A stretch of 64,000 nt of DNA from Amycolatopsis saalfeldensis. Its GTDB lineage: Bacteria > Actinomycetota > Actinomycetes > Mycobacteriales > Pseudonocardiaceae. A program made the translations under genes and the position numbers. Position 1 is the first letter of the stretch. Each line of letters begins with the position of its first letter. Location of the stretch: the NCBI RefSeq assembly GCF_900110575.1, contig NZ_FOEF01000007.1:303071-367070 (forward strand). The letters are read 5' to 3'. Under the pieces are notes generated by a model. That model was not told where the DNA came from. It did not search any database and was given only the letters and a program-made list of their open reading frames with translations. Below are positions 8,413-16,845 of this stretch, in pieces.

Positions 8413-8458
8413 CTCGTGAGTGTTCAGGACGGCTCTCACCGTCCTGGACACTCACGAG
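8413..8458. terminator. Bidirectional hairpin terminator
   Basis: Arms CTCGTGAGTGTTCAGGACGG (8413-8432) and its complement at 8439-8458 pair over 20 bp with one mismatch and a 6-nt loop. It lies between two convergent genes and contains the stop codon of the HxlR gene (8452-8454). Confidence 0.85.
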
Positions 8459-8793
8459 TCCCGGAACTCCGCCACGGCCGCGCCGTGCACGTGGGCCCAC
8501 TGGGTCAGCACGGCGATCGGCTCCACCAGCGTCCGGCCGAGGCCGGTCAGCGCGTACTCGGCCTTCCCGCCCGCGGTGTGCCGCTCGACCAGCCCGTATC
8601 CCTGCAGCCGCCGGAGGGTCTGGGTCAGCACCTTCCGCGAGATCCCGCCGATCAGGGCGACCAGTTCGCCGTGCCGGCAGGGTTGCCGGCTCAACGCGAA
8701 CAGCACGACCACCGCCCATTTGTCGGCGATGATCTCGATCGCCAGCCGGGCCGGGCAGTCGGCGAGGAACACGCTGCCGGAGTACTCACGCAT
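8452..8793 (-). CDS. HxlR-family transcriptional regulator
   Basis: This 113-aa regulator is the normal length for HxlR proteins. An early cysteine (DCPARLAIEIIADKW) is followed by the winged HTH core: ELVALIGGISRKVLTQTLRRLQGYGLVER, then the wing AEYALTGLGRTL. Members often sense electrophiles or quinones through that N-terminal cysteine (Cys13 here). It is divergent from the deacetylase/NmrA operon at 8881, which is its most likely target. Its stop codon lies inside the shared terminator. Confidence 0.9.
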   Translation of the reverse strand: MREYSGSVFLADCPARLAIEIIADKWAVVVLFALSRQPCRHGELVALIGGISRKVLTQTLRRLQGYGLVERHTAGGKAEYALTGLGRTLVEPIAVLTQWAHVHGAAVAEFRDS

Positions 8794-8880
8794 TCCCCGA
8801 CGGTAGCCCGCCGCCGGGTACCGGGAGGTTCCTGCCTTCTCGTTAGCTTCGCCAGGGAAGCCGACGGAGAAGGGAAAAAC

Positions 8881-9705
8881 ATGACAGCAGGGATCGGCTG
8901 GCCGGGCGGGCGGAAGGTCGCCGCGCTGATCAGCGTCGCGGTGGAACTGTGGTCACCCGGGCACTCGCCCGCCTACGCGCCGATGGCGGCGGCGTGGCCG
9001 CTGCCCGGCGTCGAGGACACCCACAGCGCGTCCTGGGTGGACTACGGCGTCACCACCGGAATCCCGCGACTGCTCGGCATTCTGGGCGATCTGCCCGCCA
9101 CCTTCGGCGTCAACGGCCTCGTCGCAGAGCGGCATCCCGGCACGGTCGCGGCCGTGCACGAGGCCGGGCACGAGATCGCCGCGCACGGCTGGGCCCAAGA
9201 GCGCGTGCCCGCCCTGCTCGACGCCGATGCCGAACGGGACGACATCCGCCGCTGCACCGAGATCCTCAGCCGGGTCACCGGGGTCCGCCCGGCCGGCTGG
9301 ATGAGCCCGCGCGCCACCGCTTCGAGGAACACCGCCGGTCTGCTGGCCGAGGCCGGCTACCGCTGGACCGGCGACCACAGCGACCACGACCTCCCCCAGG
9401 TGCTGCCCACCGCCCACGGCCCGCTGGTCTCGCTCATGCACGGCGGCCAGTCCGACGTCCGCGGCGCCGCGGCGGGCCCGCACGCGTACCGCGATCTGCA
9501 CCGGGAACTGCTGGACCAGCTCCTCGCCGCGCCCGGCCCCGGCGTCTTCCACCTCACCCTCCACGCCCACGTCGGCGGACGGCCGCCGCTGGCGGGCATG
9601 GTCGCCCGGATCCTCGACCACGTCCGCGCGTCCGGCGACGTCTGGGTCGCCACCCACGCGCAGGCGGCCGAGCACGTATTCGCCTGCCAGGAAAGGAAGT
9701 CATGA
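8881..9705 (+). CDS. Polysaccharide deacetylase (CE4/PuuE-like)
   Basis: This 274-aa NodB-fold protein has VAALISVAVELWSPG at the end of the first strand, the metal-site block GHEIAAHGW (His97, His102), and VRPAGWMSPRATASRNT. A late LHAHVGGRPP segment completes it. The first-strand Asp-Asp pair of chitin deacetylases is replaced by Val-Glu, as in PuuE-type allantoinase-like members. It may therefore act on a small amide rather than a glycan. It has no signal peptide. GAAGGG precedes the ATG. Its stop overlaps the NmrA gene start (ATGA), so the two are translationally coupled. Confidence 0.8.
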   Translation: MTAGIGWPGGRKVAALISVAVELWSPGHSPAYAPMAAAWPLPGVEDTHSASWVDYGVTTGIPRLLGILGDLPATFGVNGLVAERHPGTVAAVHEAGHEIAAHGWAQERVPALLDADAERDDIRRCTEILSRVTGVRPAGWMSPRATASRNTAGLLAEAGYRWTGDHSDHDLPQVLPTAHGPLVSLMHGGQSDVRGAAAGPHAYRDLHRELLDQLLAAPGPGVFHLTLHAHVGGRPPLAGMVARILDHVRASGDVWVATHAQAAEHVFACQERKS

Positions 9706-10682
9706 ACCGCGTCCTCGTCGTCGGCGGCACCGGGGCCATGGGCCGCCGGGTCGTCCACCGGCTGCTCGGCACCACCGACGCCGTTGTCGTCGTGCCCACC
9801 CGCGACCCGGGGTCGGCCCACGCCACCGGACTCGCCGCCACCGCACCGGGCCGCATCATCCTGGTCCGCGCCGAACCGGCGGAAGCCTATGCCTGGATGG
9901 AAAAGACCGAGGCCGTGTTCGCCAACACCGATTTCTTCGCGACGGGCAGCGCCGTCGGCGAGTACCGGCAAGGCCTGGCCCTGCTGGACGCGGCACAGCG
10001 GGCGGGCGTCGAGAAGTTCATCTGGTCGTCGCTGGACAGCCCGGTGACGCTGACCGGACATCCCGTCCCGCACTTCGACAGCAAGGCCGCGGTCTCCGCG
10101 CACATCGGCCTGCTGCGGTCGGAGGAGATGCTCCGCCAGGAGCCCGACGGCTGGTACACGAACCACGTTTCGGTGCTGACCACGGCGCCGTACTTCGAAA
10201 ACCTGCGCGACCGCCTCCCGCCGAAGCCGGACGGCCGGGGCCGCCTGGTCTTCCGCCTCCCGCTCGGCGATGCCCGGTACCCGCTCGTCGCCCTCGACGA
10301 CATCGCCTGGTTTGCCGGGCACATGTTCGGCCACTGGCAATCCTGGGGCGCGCGCGATCTCGCGGTGATCGGCGACAGTCTCACCGGCGACGAGATCGCC
10401 GCGGCCTTCGAGCGGGTCACCGGCACCCCCAGCGCGTACCTCCCGATGCCGCACGACGAGCTGCGCGCCGCGATCCCCGATTACGGCCACGACTACGCGG
10501 CGATGTTCCGGTTCTTTGGCGAACGGGACGTCTACGCCCTCGACCGGGACGTGCCCTTCCTGCGCCGCCTGCGCCCCGGTCTGCTGTCCTTCGAGGACTG
10601 GCTGCGCCACCAGGTTCGAGCCACCACGGGAACACGCACCGTGGCGCCGCAGGACAAGGACCGGACAACCCTGCCCTGGTAA
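9702..10682 (+). CDS. NmrA-like NAD(P)-binding protein
   Basis: This 326-aa protein has an N-terminal Rossmann fold with GGTGAMG at 8-14. It has the NmrA-family layout: VEKFIWSSLDSP, FDSKAAVSAHI, a YTNHVSVLTTAPYFEN strand, and a C-terminal small domain with the DYGHDYAAMFRFFGERDVY signature. NmrA-like proteins bind NADP and act as redox sensors or weak reductases. Its ATG overlaps the stop of the deacetylase and GAAAGGAAG is its RBS. The operon faces the HxlR gene, which fits a redox or electrophile response. Confidence 0.85.
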   Translation: MNRVLVVGGTGAMGRRVVHRLLGTTDAVVVVPTRDPGSAHATGLAATAPGRIILVRAEPAEAYAWMEKTEAVFANTDFFATGSAVGEYRQGLALLDAAQRAGVEKFIWSSLDSPVTLTGHPVPHFDSKAAVSAHIGLLRSEEMLRQEPDGWYTNHVSVLTTAPYFENLRDRLPPKPDGRGRLVFRLPLGDARYPLVALDDIAWFAGHMFGHWQSWGARDLAVIGDSLTGDEIAAAFERVTGTPSAYLPMPHDELRAAIPDYGHDYAAMFRFFGERDVYALDRDVPFLRRLRPGLLSFEDWLRHQVRATTGTRTVAPQDKDRTTLPW

Positions 10683-10790
10683 GCCAGCCGACCCGTGGCG
10701 GTCATCTTCCGTTGGCCCGGTGGTGGCCGATCGTGCTTAGCGTCGGGGCGGCTCACCCCCTGCTCCCCGGCAAACCTGGACGGAACCATC

Positions 10791-12764
10791 ATGCGCACAA
10801 CCCAAGGCAGCGGCGAATCCTCCCCGGCACCGGAAGGGCCGAGCCGCCGGTCCTTCCTCCGCAACGCCGGACTGGCCGGGGTCGGGGCCACGGCGCTGGG
10901 CGCGCTCGGCGCGGCGCCCGCGTCCGCCGACCCTGCCGCTGACAACGCCGCTGCCGACGCCGCGGGCAGACGGCCCGGCGGGATCGGCCGGTGGAGCCCG
11001 GACTCCGAGAGCCTCCAGTTCACGCTCGCCGTCATGCCGGACACCCAATACCTGTACTGGGGCAGCCAGAACAGCCTCGCCCCGGAGCCCCAGGAGGCGT
11101 CCTTCCGCTACGTGATCAACCAGAGCGGGAACCCGGACAACAACATCGTCTTCATGGCGCACCTCGGCGACCTGACGCAGGACGCCGACCCGACGTCGTT
11201 CCAAGCGGTCGGCAAGGCGTTCGAGGTGATGGACTCGCACAACGTCGCGTACAGCGTGCTGGCCGGCAACCACGACGTGTCCGGTGACGACACGCGCGGC
11301 TCCACGCCTTACCTCCAGACGATGGGGCCGCAGCGGTTCCGGCGGTCGAAGTCGTTCCTCGGCGCGGACGCCAGCGGGTACAACACCGCGCACACCTTCC
11401 GCGCCGCGGGCCGGGAGTGGCTGCTGCTCGCGATGGACTGGCGGACCTCGGCGGCCGGCTTCGCGTGGGCCGACCAGGTGATCAAGGCCCACCCCAAGCT
11501 GCCGGTGATCCTCACCGCGCACGAGATCGTCGGCTCGACCTACGACGACAACGTCTACCCGTACGAGTCCGGCGACCCCGAGGACAACGCGGTGATCACC
11601 GACTACGGCCAGCAGGTCTGGGATCGGCTGATCAAGGACAACGACCAGGTCTTCCTGACGCTGAACGGGCACTACTGGCCGTCCGGGCGCGTGGTCAAGA
11701 AGAACTCGGCGGGCCACGACGTCCACCTGCACATCACGAACTACCAGAACCGCTACTTCGGCGGCGGCGGCATGCTGCGGCTCTACCACTTCGACCTGGA
11801 GCGCAACACGATCGACGTCGAGACGATCTCGCCGTGGATCCTCGCCCAGCCCCCGGCCGAGCGGAACCGCATGGCCGTGCTCGAATCGCGGCTCACCACG
11901 CCCGTCGACTACTTCTCCATGCCGTTCGACTTCGACGAGCGGTTCGCCGGCTTCCTGCCCGTGCCGGTCCGCCCCGCGCGGCCCGCGAACCGGATGCTGG
12001 TGCCGGGCACGCTGGCGTACTGGCGATTCGACAACGGCGGCGGCGACGGCAGCCCGGTCACCGCGGGCCAGCCGGTCCGCGATCTTTCCGGGCACGGCAA
12101 CGACCTGAGCCTGGCCAGTGTGGCCGGCACCGCCGCCGACGCGCTCACCTGGTCCGCCGGGCACCACCCCGACCAGCCGGGCCACGCCAGCCTGCGGTTC
12201 GCCGGCGGCCGGAACCCGCTGCACGGCGCGTACCTGACCACCGGTTCACGGGCGCCGCTGAACGCCGAGACGTTCCAGCGCGGCTACACGATCGAGGCGT
12301 TCATCAAGATCCCCCTGGACTGGGACGCGAACAACAACGGCTTCATGGCGCTGCTCAGCCGCTGGGGCGCGGCCGGGGCCGCCGGCAAGCACGGCCGCAA
12401 CACCGACCCGAAGGAGCCGGTGGCGCAGCTGTGCATCTCCAACAACGGCCGTGAGCCGCAGTTCAACTGCTACCCGCTCAACCAGTCCTACCCGACCACC
12501 AACTGGGGCCACGGCCTGCCCGAGAACACCTGGTGGCACCTGGCCGTGGTCAACGACGGGCACCACACCCGGATGTACGTGGAAAGCTCCCCGGTCGCCG
12601 ACAACCCGTCCACCGACTCGGTCGGGATCGCCTCGCTCGGGCTGGCCTGGATGCTCGGCGGCCACTCCTACGACGGTGCCGTCGACCAGGTCTTCCACGG
12701 CTGGATCGGCGACGTCCGGATCGTCGGCCGCCCGCTGCGCCTCGACGAGTTCATGACGAAGTAG
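10791..12764 (+). CDS. Tat-exported calcineurin-like phosphoesterase with LamG-like domain
   Basis: This is a 657-aa exported protein. The Tat signal is SRRSFLR (18-24), followed by a hydrophobic core and ASADP. The metallophosphoesterase core has the DTQ motif at 84, GDLTQ at 126-130 and GNHD at 159-162. LTAHE and NGHYWP further on supply the C-terminal metal histidines. Residues from about 430 on form a concanavalin/LamG-like sheet (LAYWRFDNGGGDGSPV, then YTIEAFIKIP and WWHLAVVNDG). Such enzymes cleave phosphodiesters outside the cell, and the LamG part probably binds a polymer or surface. It is a single gene followed by a strong terminator. Confidence 0.88.
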   Translation: MRTTQGSGESSPAPEGPSRRSFLRNAGLAGVGATALGALGAAPASADPAADNAAADAAGRRPGGIGRWSPDSESLQFTLAVMPDTQYLYWGSQNSLAPEPQEASFRYVINQSGNPDNNIVFMAHLGDLTQDADPTSFQAVGKAFEVMDSHNVAYSVLAGNHDVSGDDTRGSTPYLQTMGPQRFRRSKSFLGADASGYNTAHTFRAAGREWLLLAMDWRTSAAGFAWADQVIKAHPKLPVILTAHEIVGSTYDDNVYPYESGDPEDNAVITDYGQQVWDRLIKDNDQVFLTLNGHYWPSGRVVKKNSAGHDVHLHITNYQNRYFGGGGMLRLYHFDLERNTIDVETISPWILAQPPAERNRMAVLESRLTTPVDYFSMPFDFDERFAGFLPVPVRPARPANRMLVPGTLAYWRFDNGGGDGSPVTAGQPVRDLSGHGNDLSLASVAGTAADALTWSAGHHPDQPGHASLRFAGGRNPLHGAYLTTGSRAPLNAETFQRGYTIEAFIKIPLDWDANNNGFMALLSRWGAAGAAGKHGRNTDPKEPVAQLCISNNGREPQFNCYPLNQSYPTTNWGHGLPENTWWHLAVVNDGHHTRMYVESSPVADNPSTDSVGIASLGLAWMLGGHSYDGAVDQVFHGWIGDVRIVGRPLRLDEFMTK

Positions 12765-12770
12765 ACCGCT

Positions 12771-12797
12771 GACGGGTCCCCGGGCCGGGGACCCGTC
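12771..12797. terminator. Hairpin terminator
   Basis: A perfect inverted repeat with GACGGGTCCCCGG arms separated by 1 nt (in practice an 11-bp stem with a 5-nt loop) lies 6 nt after the phosphoesterase stop. It also lies just beyond the convergent protease stop, so it can serve both. Confidence 0.85.
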
Positions 12798-12800
12798 CGG

Positions 12801-13520
12801 TCAGCCGACGACCTTCCGGATCCAGGCCAGCTGCTGGGAAACGTCGCCCGCGCCGGCCACGCTTTCCCGGTCCGAGGTGTCGAAGACGCCGACGAGGGTG
12901 TCCGCCGCGGCCCCGGTGCCCATGATCGGGCCGCCGGAGTCGCCGCCCGCCGGGATCCCGGAAATGCTGGTGAGGCAGAAGTCCGTCCCGCCGCCGAAGC
13001 CCTCGCACCGCGGGTCCTCGTTCTTGGTGACCCGCAGGTCCGACTGCTTCAGCACGTCCGACTGGCAGGAGTTCTCGTCACCCTGGCAGGTGGCGCCCCA
13101 GCCGTACTGCCGGACGGCCTGGCCGGGCTGCACGGGCTCGGCGCCGGGCAGCTTCGCCGGCGTGACGGTCATCGGCGGCACCTTGATCAGCATCATGTCG
13201 GCGGCCGGGCTGCCCTGCCGGCTGCCCGGCACCGGGTGCACCACCGTGCCCTCGCGCTGGTCCAGCTCGCCCACCCGGAATTCGATCCTGGCGTCGGCGA
13301 TGTCCTGGGCCTGCTCGAAGAAGCAGTGCGAGGCGCTGATGACCCACTCCCGGCCGATCGCGGTCCCGGTGCACTCCCCCTTGCCGTCGACCAGCATCCG
13401 CACCGCCCACGGCCCCCGGACACTGACCGACCCGCCGATCACGGCGGACGCGGCGGGGGCCGGGGCGAGCGTGGCCAGCGCCACCAGCGGCAGCAGGAGA
13501 GTCAGGCGAGGCAGCTTCAC
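12801..13520 (-). CDS. Secreted trypsin-like serine protease (S1)
   Basis: This 239-aa protein starts at GTG 13520, chosen because AAAAGGA lies 7 nt upstream and a signal peptide starts there (KLPRLTLLLPLVALATLAPAPAASA). The mature enzyme probably begins VIGGSVSV near residue 27, with no long propeptide. The triad is complete: His65 in SASHC, Asp108 in ADMMLI and Ser195 in GGDSGGP. Six or more cysteines (50, 66, 145, 152, 172, 182) allow disulfides. It is expected to be extracellular. Asp/Glu-rich specificity cannot be assigned from sequence. It is convergent with the phosphoesterase. Confidence 0.9.
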   Translation of the reverse strand: MKLPRLTLLLPLVALATLAPAPAASAVIGGSVSVRGPWAVRMLVDGKGECTGTAIGREWVISASHCFFEQAQDIADARIEFRVGELDQREGTVVHPVPGSRQGSPAADMMLIKVPPMTVTPAKLPGAEPVQPGQAVRQYGWGATCQGDENSCQSDVLKQSDLRVTKNEDPRCEGFGGGTDFCLTSISGIPAGGDSGGPIMGTGAAADTLVGVFDTSDRESVAGAGDVSQQLAWIRKVVG

Positions 13521-13734
13521 GGGTCGGTCCTTTTCTCGGCGGCGGCGGGAACCGGGGCTGGGCCCACTCCGGCGATGATGATCTTCGTCGGCGTCCCGTG
13601 CAACTCCGGCCGAAGAGGTGTGCACGAATGGCCCGGCGTTGTCCGGAGCGGAACTATTCGTTGCCGATCTTGGCATGGCGGCCACGATCACCCGCCGTGA
13701 AGCTGGAGGTGTCGCCTGAGGAGAGGAGAGGTTC

Positions 13735-14862
13735 GTGCCGAACAGGAGTGTCCTGATTTCCGGGGCCGGTGTGACCGGGCTCTCGCTGGCCTATTGGTTG
13801 CGGCGCCGGGGTTTCCGGCCGACGCTCGTCGAGCGCTCGCCTGGCCCGCGCGGCGGCGGGCAGGCCATCGACGTCCGCGGCGCCGCCCTTCGCGTGGTGG
13901 CGCGGATGGGGCTGCTGGAGCCGATCCGGGCCGCGAAGACCGATCCACGCGGGATGTCGTTTGTGGACAGCCGGGGCGAGGAGCTGTCCCGCTCCACCGA
14001 GGCCACGCTCACCGGCGGGCTGATCGACAACGACGACGTCGAGATCATGCGTGACGACCTGGCCGCCCTGCTGTCCGACGCGGGCGGCCCCGGCGCCGAG
14101 TACCTGTTCGGCGACGTCATCACTTCCCTTACCCAGCGGCGAAACGACGTCGAAGTCACCTTCCGGCACGGTCCGGCCCGCCGGTTCGACCTCGTGCTCG
14201 GCGCGGACGGCCTGCACTCCGGCGTGCGGCGGCTGGCCTTCGGCCCGGAGGCGGAGTTCGTCCGGTTCCTCGGCAGCTACTTCACCATCTTCACGGTGGA
14301 CAACTTCCTCGGCCTCGACCGCTGGCAGATGTACCACGCCTGGGAAAACGGGCTGATCGGCGTCTACAGCGCACGGCACAACACCGAGGCCCGGGCGATG
14401 CTGCGGTTCGCGTCCCAGGAACTCGACTTCGACCACCACGATGTCAAGCAGCAGCAGGACATTCTCGCCGAGCACTTCGCCGGGGCCGGCTGGGAGACGC
14501 CCCGGCTGCTCGAGCGCATGCGGGCGGCGCCGGACTTCTTCTTCGACTCCACCAGCCAGGTCTGCCTCGACCGCTGGTCGGACGGACGGGTCGCGCTCGT
14601 CGGCGACGCGGCGTACTGCGCCTCGCCCCGAGCCGGCCAGGGCACCAGCATGGCGCTGGTCGGCGCGTACGTGCTCGCCGGCGAACTCGCGAAAGACACC
14701 GGTGACCACCAGGCCGCCTTCGCCCGCTACCAGGATGCGATGCGGGGTTACGTCGGACGGAACCAGCAGCTCGCCCGCGACGCCGCCGCCGGCCGCGAGG
14801 TGGGCCCGGCCGACCGCGCCGACGCCGCCGTCGCCATCACCCTCGAGGACTACCCCGGCTGA
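13735..14862 (+). CDS. FAD-dependent aromatic-type monooxygenase
   Basis: This 375-aa class A flavin monooxygenase has the dinucleotide motif GAGVTG (10-15), the middle GADGLHSGVRR motif, and the FAD-ribityl motif GDAAYCASPRAGQGTSMALVGA. The PHBH-type substrate domain lies between them. The length is normal. Such enzymes hydroxylate aromatics or polyketides, or inactivate antibiotics such as tetracycline or rifamycin, using NAD(P)H. No substrate can be inferred. The start is GTG 13735 with the purine tract GAGGAGAGGAG before it. It ends just ahead of the broken LuxR-type regulator, which may once have controlled it. Confidence 0.88.
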   Translation: MPNRSVLISGAGVTGLSLAYWLRRRGFRPTLVERSPGPRGGGQAIDVRGAALRVVARMGLLEPIRAAKTDPRGMSFVDSRGEELSRSTEATLTGGLIDNDDVEIMRDDLAALLSDAGGPGAEYLFGDVITSLTQRRNDVEVTFRHGPARRFDLVLGADGLHSGVRRLAFGPEAEFVRFLGSYFTIFTVDNFLGLDRWQMYHAWENGLIGVYSARHNTEARAMLRFASQELDFDHHDVKQQQDILAEHFAGAGWETPRLLERMRAAPDFFFDSTSQVCLDRWSDGRVALVGDAAYCASPRAGQGTSMALVGAYVLAGELAKDTGDHQAAFARYQDAMRGYVGRNQQLARDAAAGREVGPADRADAAVAITLEDYPG

Positions 14863-14900
14863 CCCGAACGCACCGGCAGACCACTCCGATAGAGTGACGG

Positions 14901-15999
14901 ATGGGGGTCGCCGGCAGTCACCCGACGCTGTTCGATCGGGGAGGATCCGACGCCGTGCCTTTTGTCGCCCGCCAGGAGCAGCTGCGTGCCCTCGAAGACC
15001 TGACCGGTGCGGCCTCGACCTCCCGTACGCCGCCCTGCACCAGCTCTGCACGTCGGTCCTCGAACACCGCACCCGGCTGCCCACGGTGCAGCGGACGGCG
15101 CCGGACCCGCTCACGATCGGCCTCGCCGTGCTGGGCCTGCTGCACGAGCTCACCCGGACCCGGCCGGTGTGCTGTGTGGTGGACGACGTCCAGTGGATCG
15201 ACACGGGGACACGCGAGGTGCTGGGTTTCCTCGCACGGCGCATCGGCTCCGAGCGGATCGCGATGGTGCTCGCCGGGCGGGCCCCGGAACCCGGGTTGGC
15301 CGATCTGCCGCGCCTGCGGCTGCCGGGCCTCGCCGACGCGGACGCGCGGTCACTGGTGCGCTCGGCCGCGCACGCGGAGCTGGACGGCGAGGTGCTCGAA
15401 CGGGTGCTGGCCGAGGCCGGCGGGAACCCGGTGGCGCTGCTGGAGTTCGGGTACCGGACCGCCGGGCCTTCCGTCCACTGTGGATGGAGGGCCGCGGGCG
15501 AACGTGGCGGACGTGCTGGAGGAGCAGTTCGCCCGCCGGGTGCGAGCGCTGCCCGGCCCGGCCCGGTCGCCGGTGCAGCTCGCCGCGGCGGAACCGGTCG
15601 GCGACTTCGGACTGGTGCGGCGCGCGGCGCACCGGCTCGGGCTGGACCCGGCCGAGCTGTCGGCCGCGGAGGACGAGGGGCTGCTCAGCCTCGGTTTCCG
15701 GCTGCGCTTCCGCCATCCGCTCGTCCGCTCGGGCGCCTACCACTCGGCCGGCCCGGAAACCCGCCGGCCGCGAACTGGCCGCCACCGGACAGCGCCCGCG
15801 CCAGGACGGCACGAGCCCACGCGACCTGCTCACCGCCCAGGAACGGCTGATCGCCGGCAAAGTCGCGGTCGGCGTCACCTCGAAGGAAGTCGCCGCCACG
15901 CTGTTCCTCAGCCCCCGCACGATCGACACCCACCTGCGCAACATCTACCGCTAGCTCGGCATCTCCTCCCGCCGCCAGCTGCGGGAAATCGCGCTCTGA
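14901..15999 (+). pseudogene. Decayed LAL-type LuxR regulator
   Basis: Recognisable parts of a large ATP-binding LuxR regulator appear in order but in three frames. The N-terminal VPFVARQEQLRALEDL lies at 14955-15002. Past a junction near 15012, another frame reads LDLPYAALHQLC and a Walker B-like VCCVVDDVQWID (about 15168-15203). From about 15490 a further frame reads VADVLEEQFARRV. From about 15770 the third frame runs into the LuxR HTH (LTAQERLIAGKVA, SKEVAATLFLSPRTIDTHLRNIYR). An in-frame TAG at 15952-15954 cuts the last helix before LGISSRRQLREIAL and the old TGA at 15997. The Walker A region and most of the helical repeat region are gone. Intact relatives are near 900 aa; about 365 codons remain. 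Confidence 0.85.
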
Positions 16000-16004
16000 C
16001 GGCG

Positions 16005-16748
16005 TCAGCCGGCCCGGAGCCAGTCCTCGAAACGGGTCTCCGCCACCCTCGCGCCCGGGCCCGGCAGCAGGCCGTCCTTGCCCGGCTTGGCGCCGAAATA
16101 GCGGGCCTCGTCGTCGGTCACGACCGCACGCGGGTCGCCGCGGAAGGCCAGGCCGGCGCGGACCCATTCGTCCATGCCGAACACCTCCGGCCCCGCGATC
16201 TCGGCCATGCCGCCGAGGGGCTCGCCGGCCGCGGTCCGCGCCACCACCGCGGCGACGTCCGCGGCCGCGATCGGCTGCACACCCGCGGGCGGGAGCCGGA
16301 CCGTGCCGCCCTGGGTGGCCGAGTCGGCGATGCCGCCGACGAACTCGAAGAACTGCGTGGCGCGCACGAGCGAGAACGGGATTCCCGACTGTTCGACCAG
16401 GTCCTCCTGCACCACCTTGGCCCGGAGGTAACCGGCCTCGGGCAGCCGGTCGCTCCCGACCACCGACAGCGCGACGTAGTGCCGCACTCCCGCCGCCTTG
16501 GCCGCCTCGACCAGGTTTCCGGTGGCGGTGCGGAAGAACGCCAGCACGTCGTCGTCGGCGAACGACGGCGAGTTCGACACGTCGACGACCACCTGCGCGC
16601 CCTGCAGCACTTCCTTGAGGCCTTCGCCGGTGATCGTGTTCACGCCCGACCTCGGCGACGCCGCGACGGCCTCGTGGCCCTGCCCGGCCAGCGTCCGGAC
16701 GACCTGCGAGCCGATCAGGCCGGTACCGCCGATGACGACGATCTTCAT
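16005..16748 (-). CDS. NAD(P)-binding SDR/NmrA-like protein linked to an ECF sigma factor
   Basis: This 247-aa atypical short-chain reductase has GGTGLIGSQVV at 7-17. Downstream blocks are VVVDVSNSPSF, VRHYVALSVVGSDRLPEAGYLRAKVVQEDLV, and PFSLVRATQFFEFVG. The YxxxK pair is present as Y-L-R-A-K. The family includes epimerases and uncharacterised reductases. It lies downstream of an ECF sigma gene on the same strand and has its own ECF-type promoter, so it belongs to that regulon. AAGGGA precedes the ATG. The substrate is unknown. Confidence 0.85.
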   Translation of the reverse strand: MKIVVIGGTGLIGSQVVRTLAGQGHEAVAASPRSGVNTITGEGLKEVLQGAQVVVDVSNSPSFADDDVLAFFRTATGNLVEAAKAAGVRHYVALSVVGSDRLPEAGYLRAKVVQEDLVEQSGIPFSLVRATQFFEFVGGIADSATQGGTVRLPPAGVQPIAAADVAAVVARTAAGEPLGGMAEIAGPEVFGMDEWVRAGLAFRGDPRAVVTDDEARYFGAKPGKDGLLPGPGARVAETRFEDWLRAG

Positions 16749-16799
16749 GCTGGATCCCTTCGGTGGAGCCCCGCACCGATCGCGGGGACTACCAGCTGA

Positions 16800-16826
16800 G
16801 ACCGGACAGCACGGCGATCTGTGACA
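16800..16826 (-). promoter_or_regulatory. ECF41-like promoter
   Basis: On the minus strand TGTCACA (16826-16820), 16 bp, then GGTC (16803-16800). From memory the ECF41 consensus is TGTCACA-N16-CGTC, so this matches 10 of 11 bases. It lies about 52 nt upstream of the SDR gene and just after the sigma gene stop. Confidence 0.6.
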
Positions 16827-16845
16827 ACCGCGGCGGAATGCCCGC

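Noticed and set aside
5635..8451. A 938-codon open frame on the minus strand
   Set aside because: It is antisense to the amidohydrolase and amidase, both of which have intact catalytic motifs. The translation is Ser/Arg-rich with no domain.
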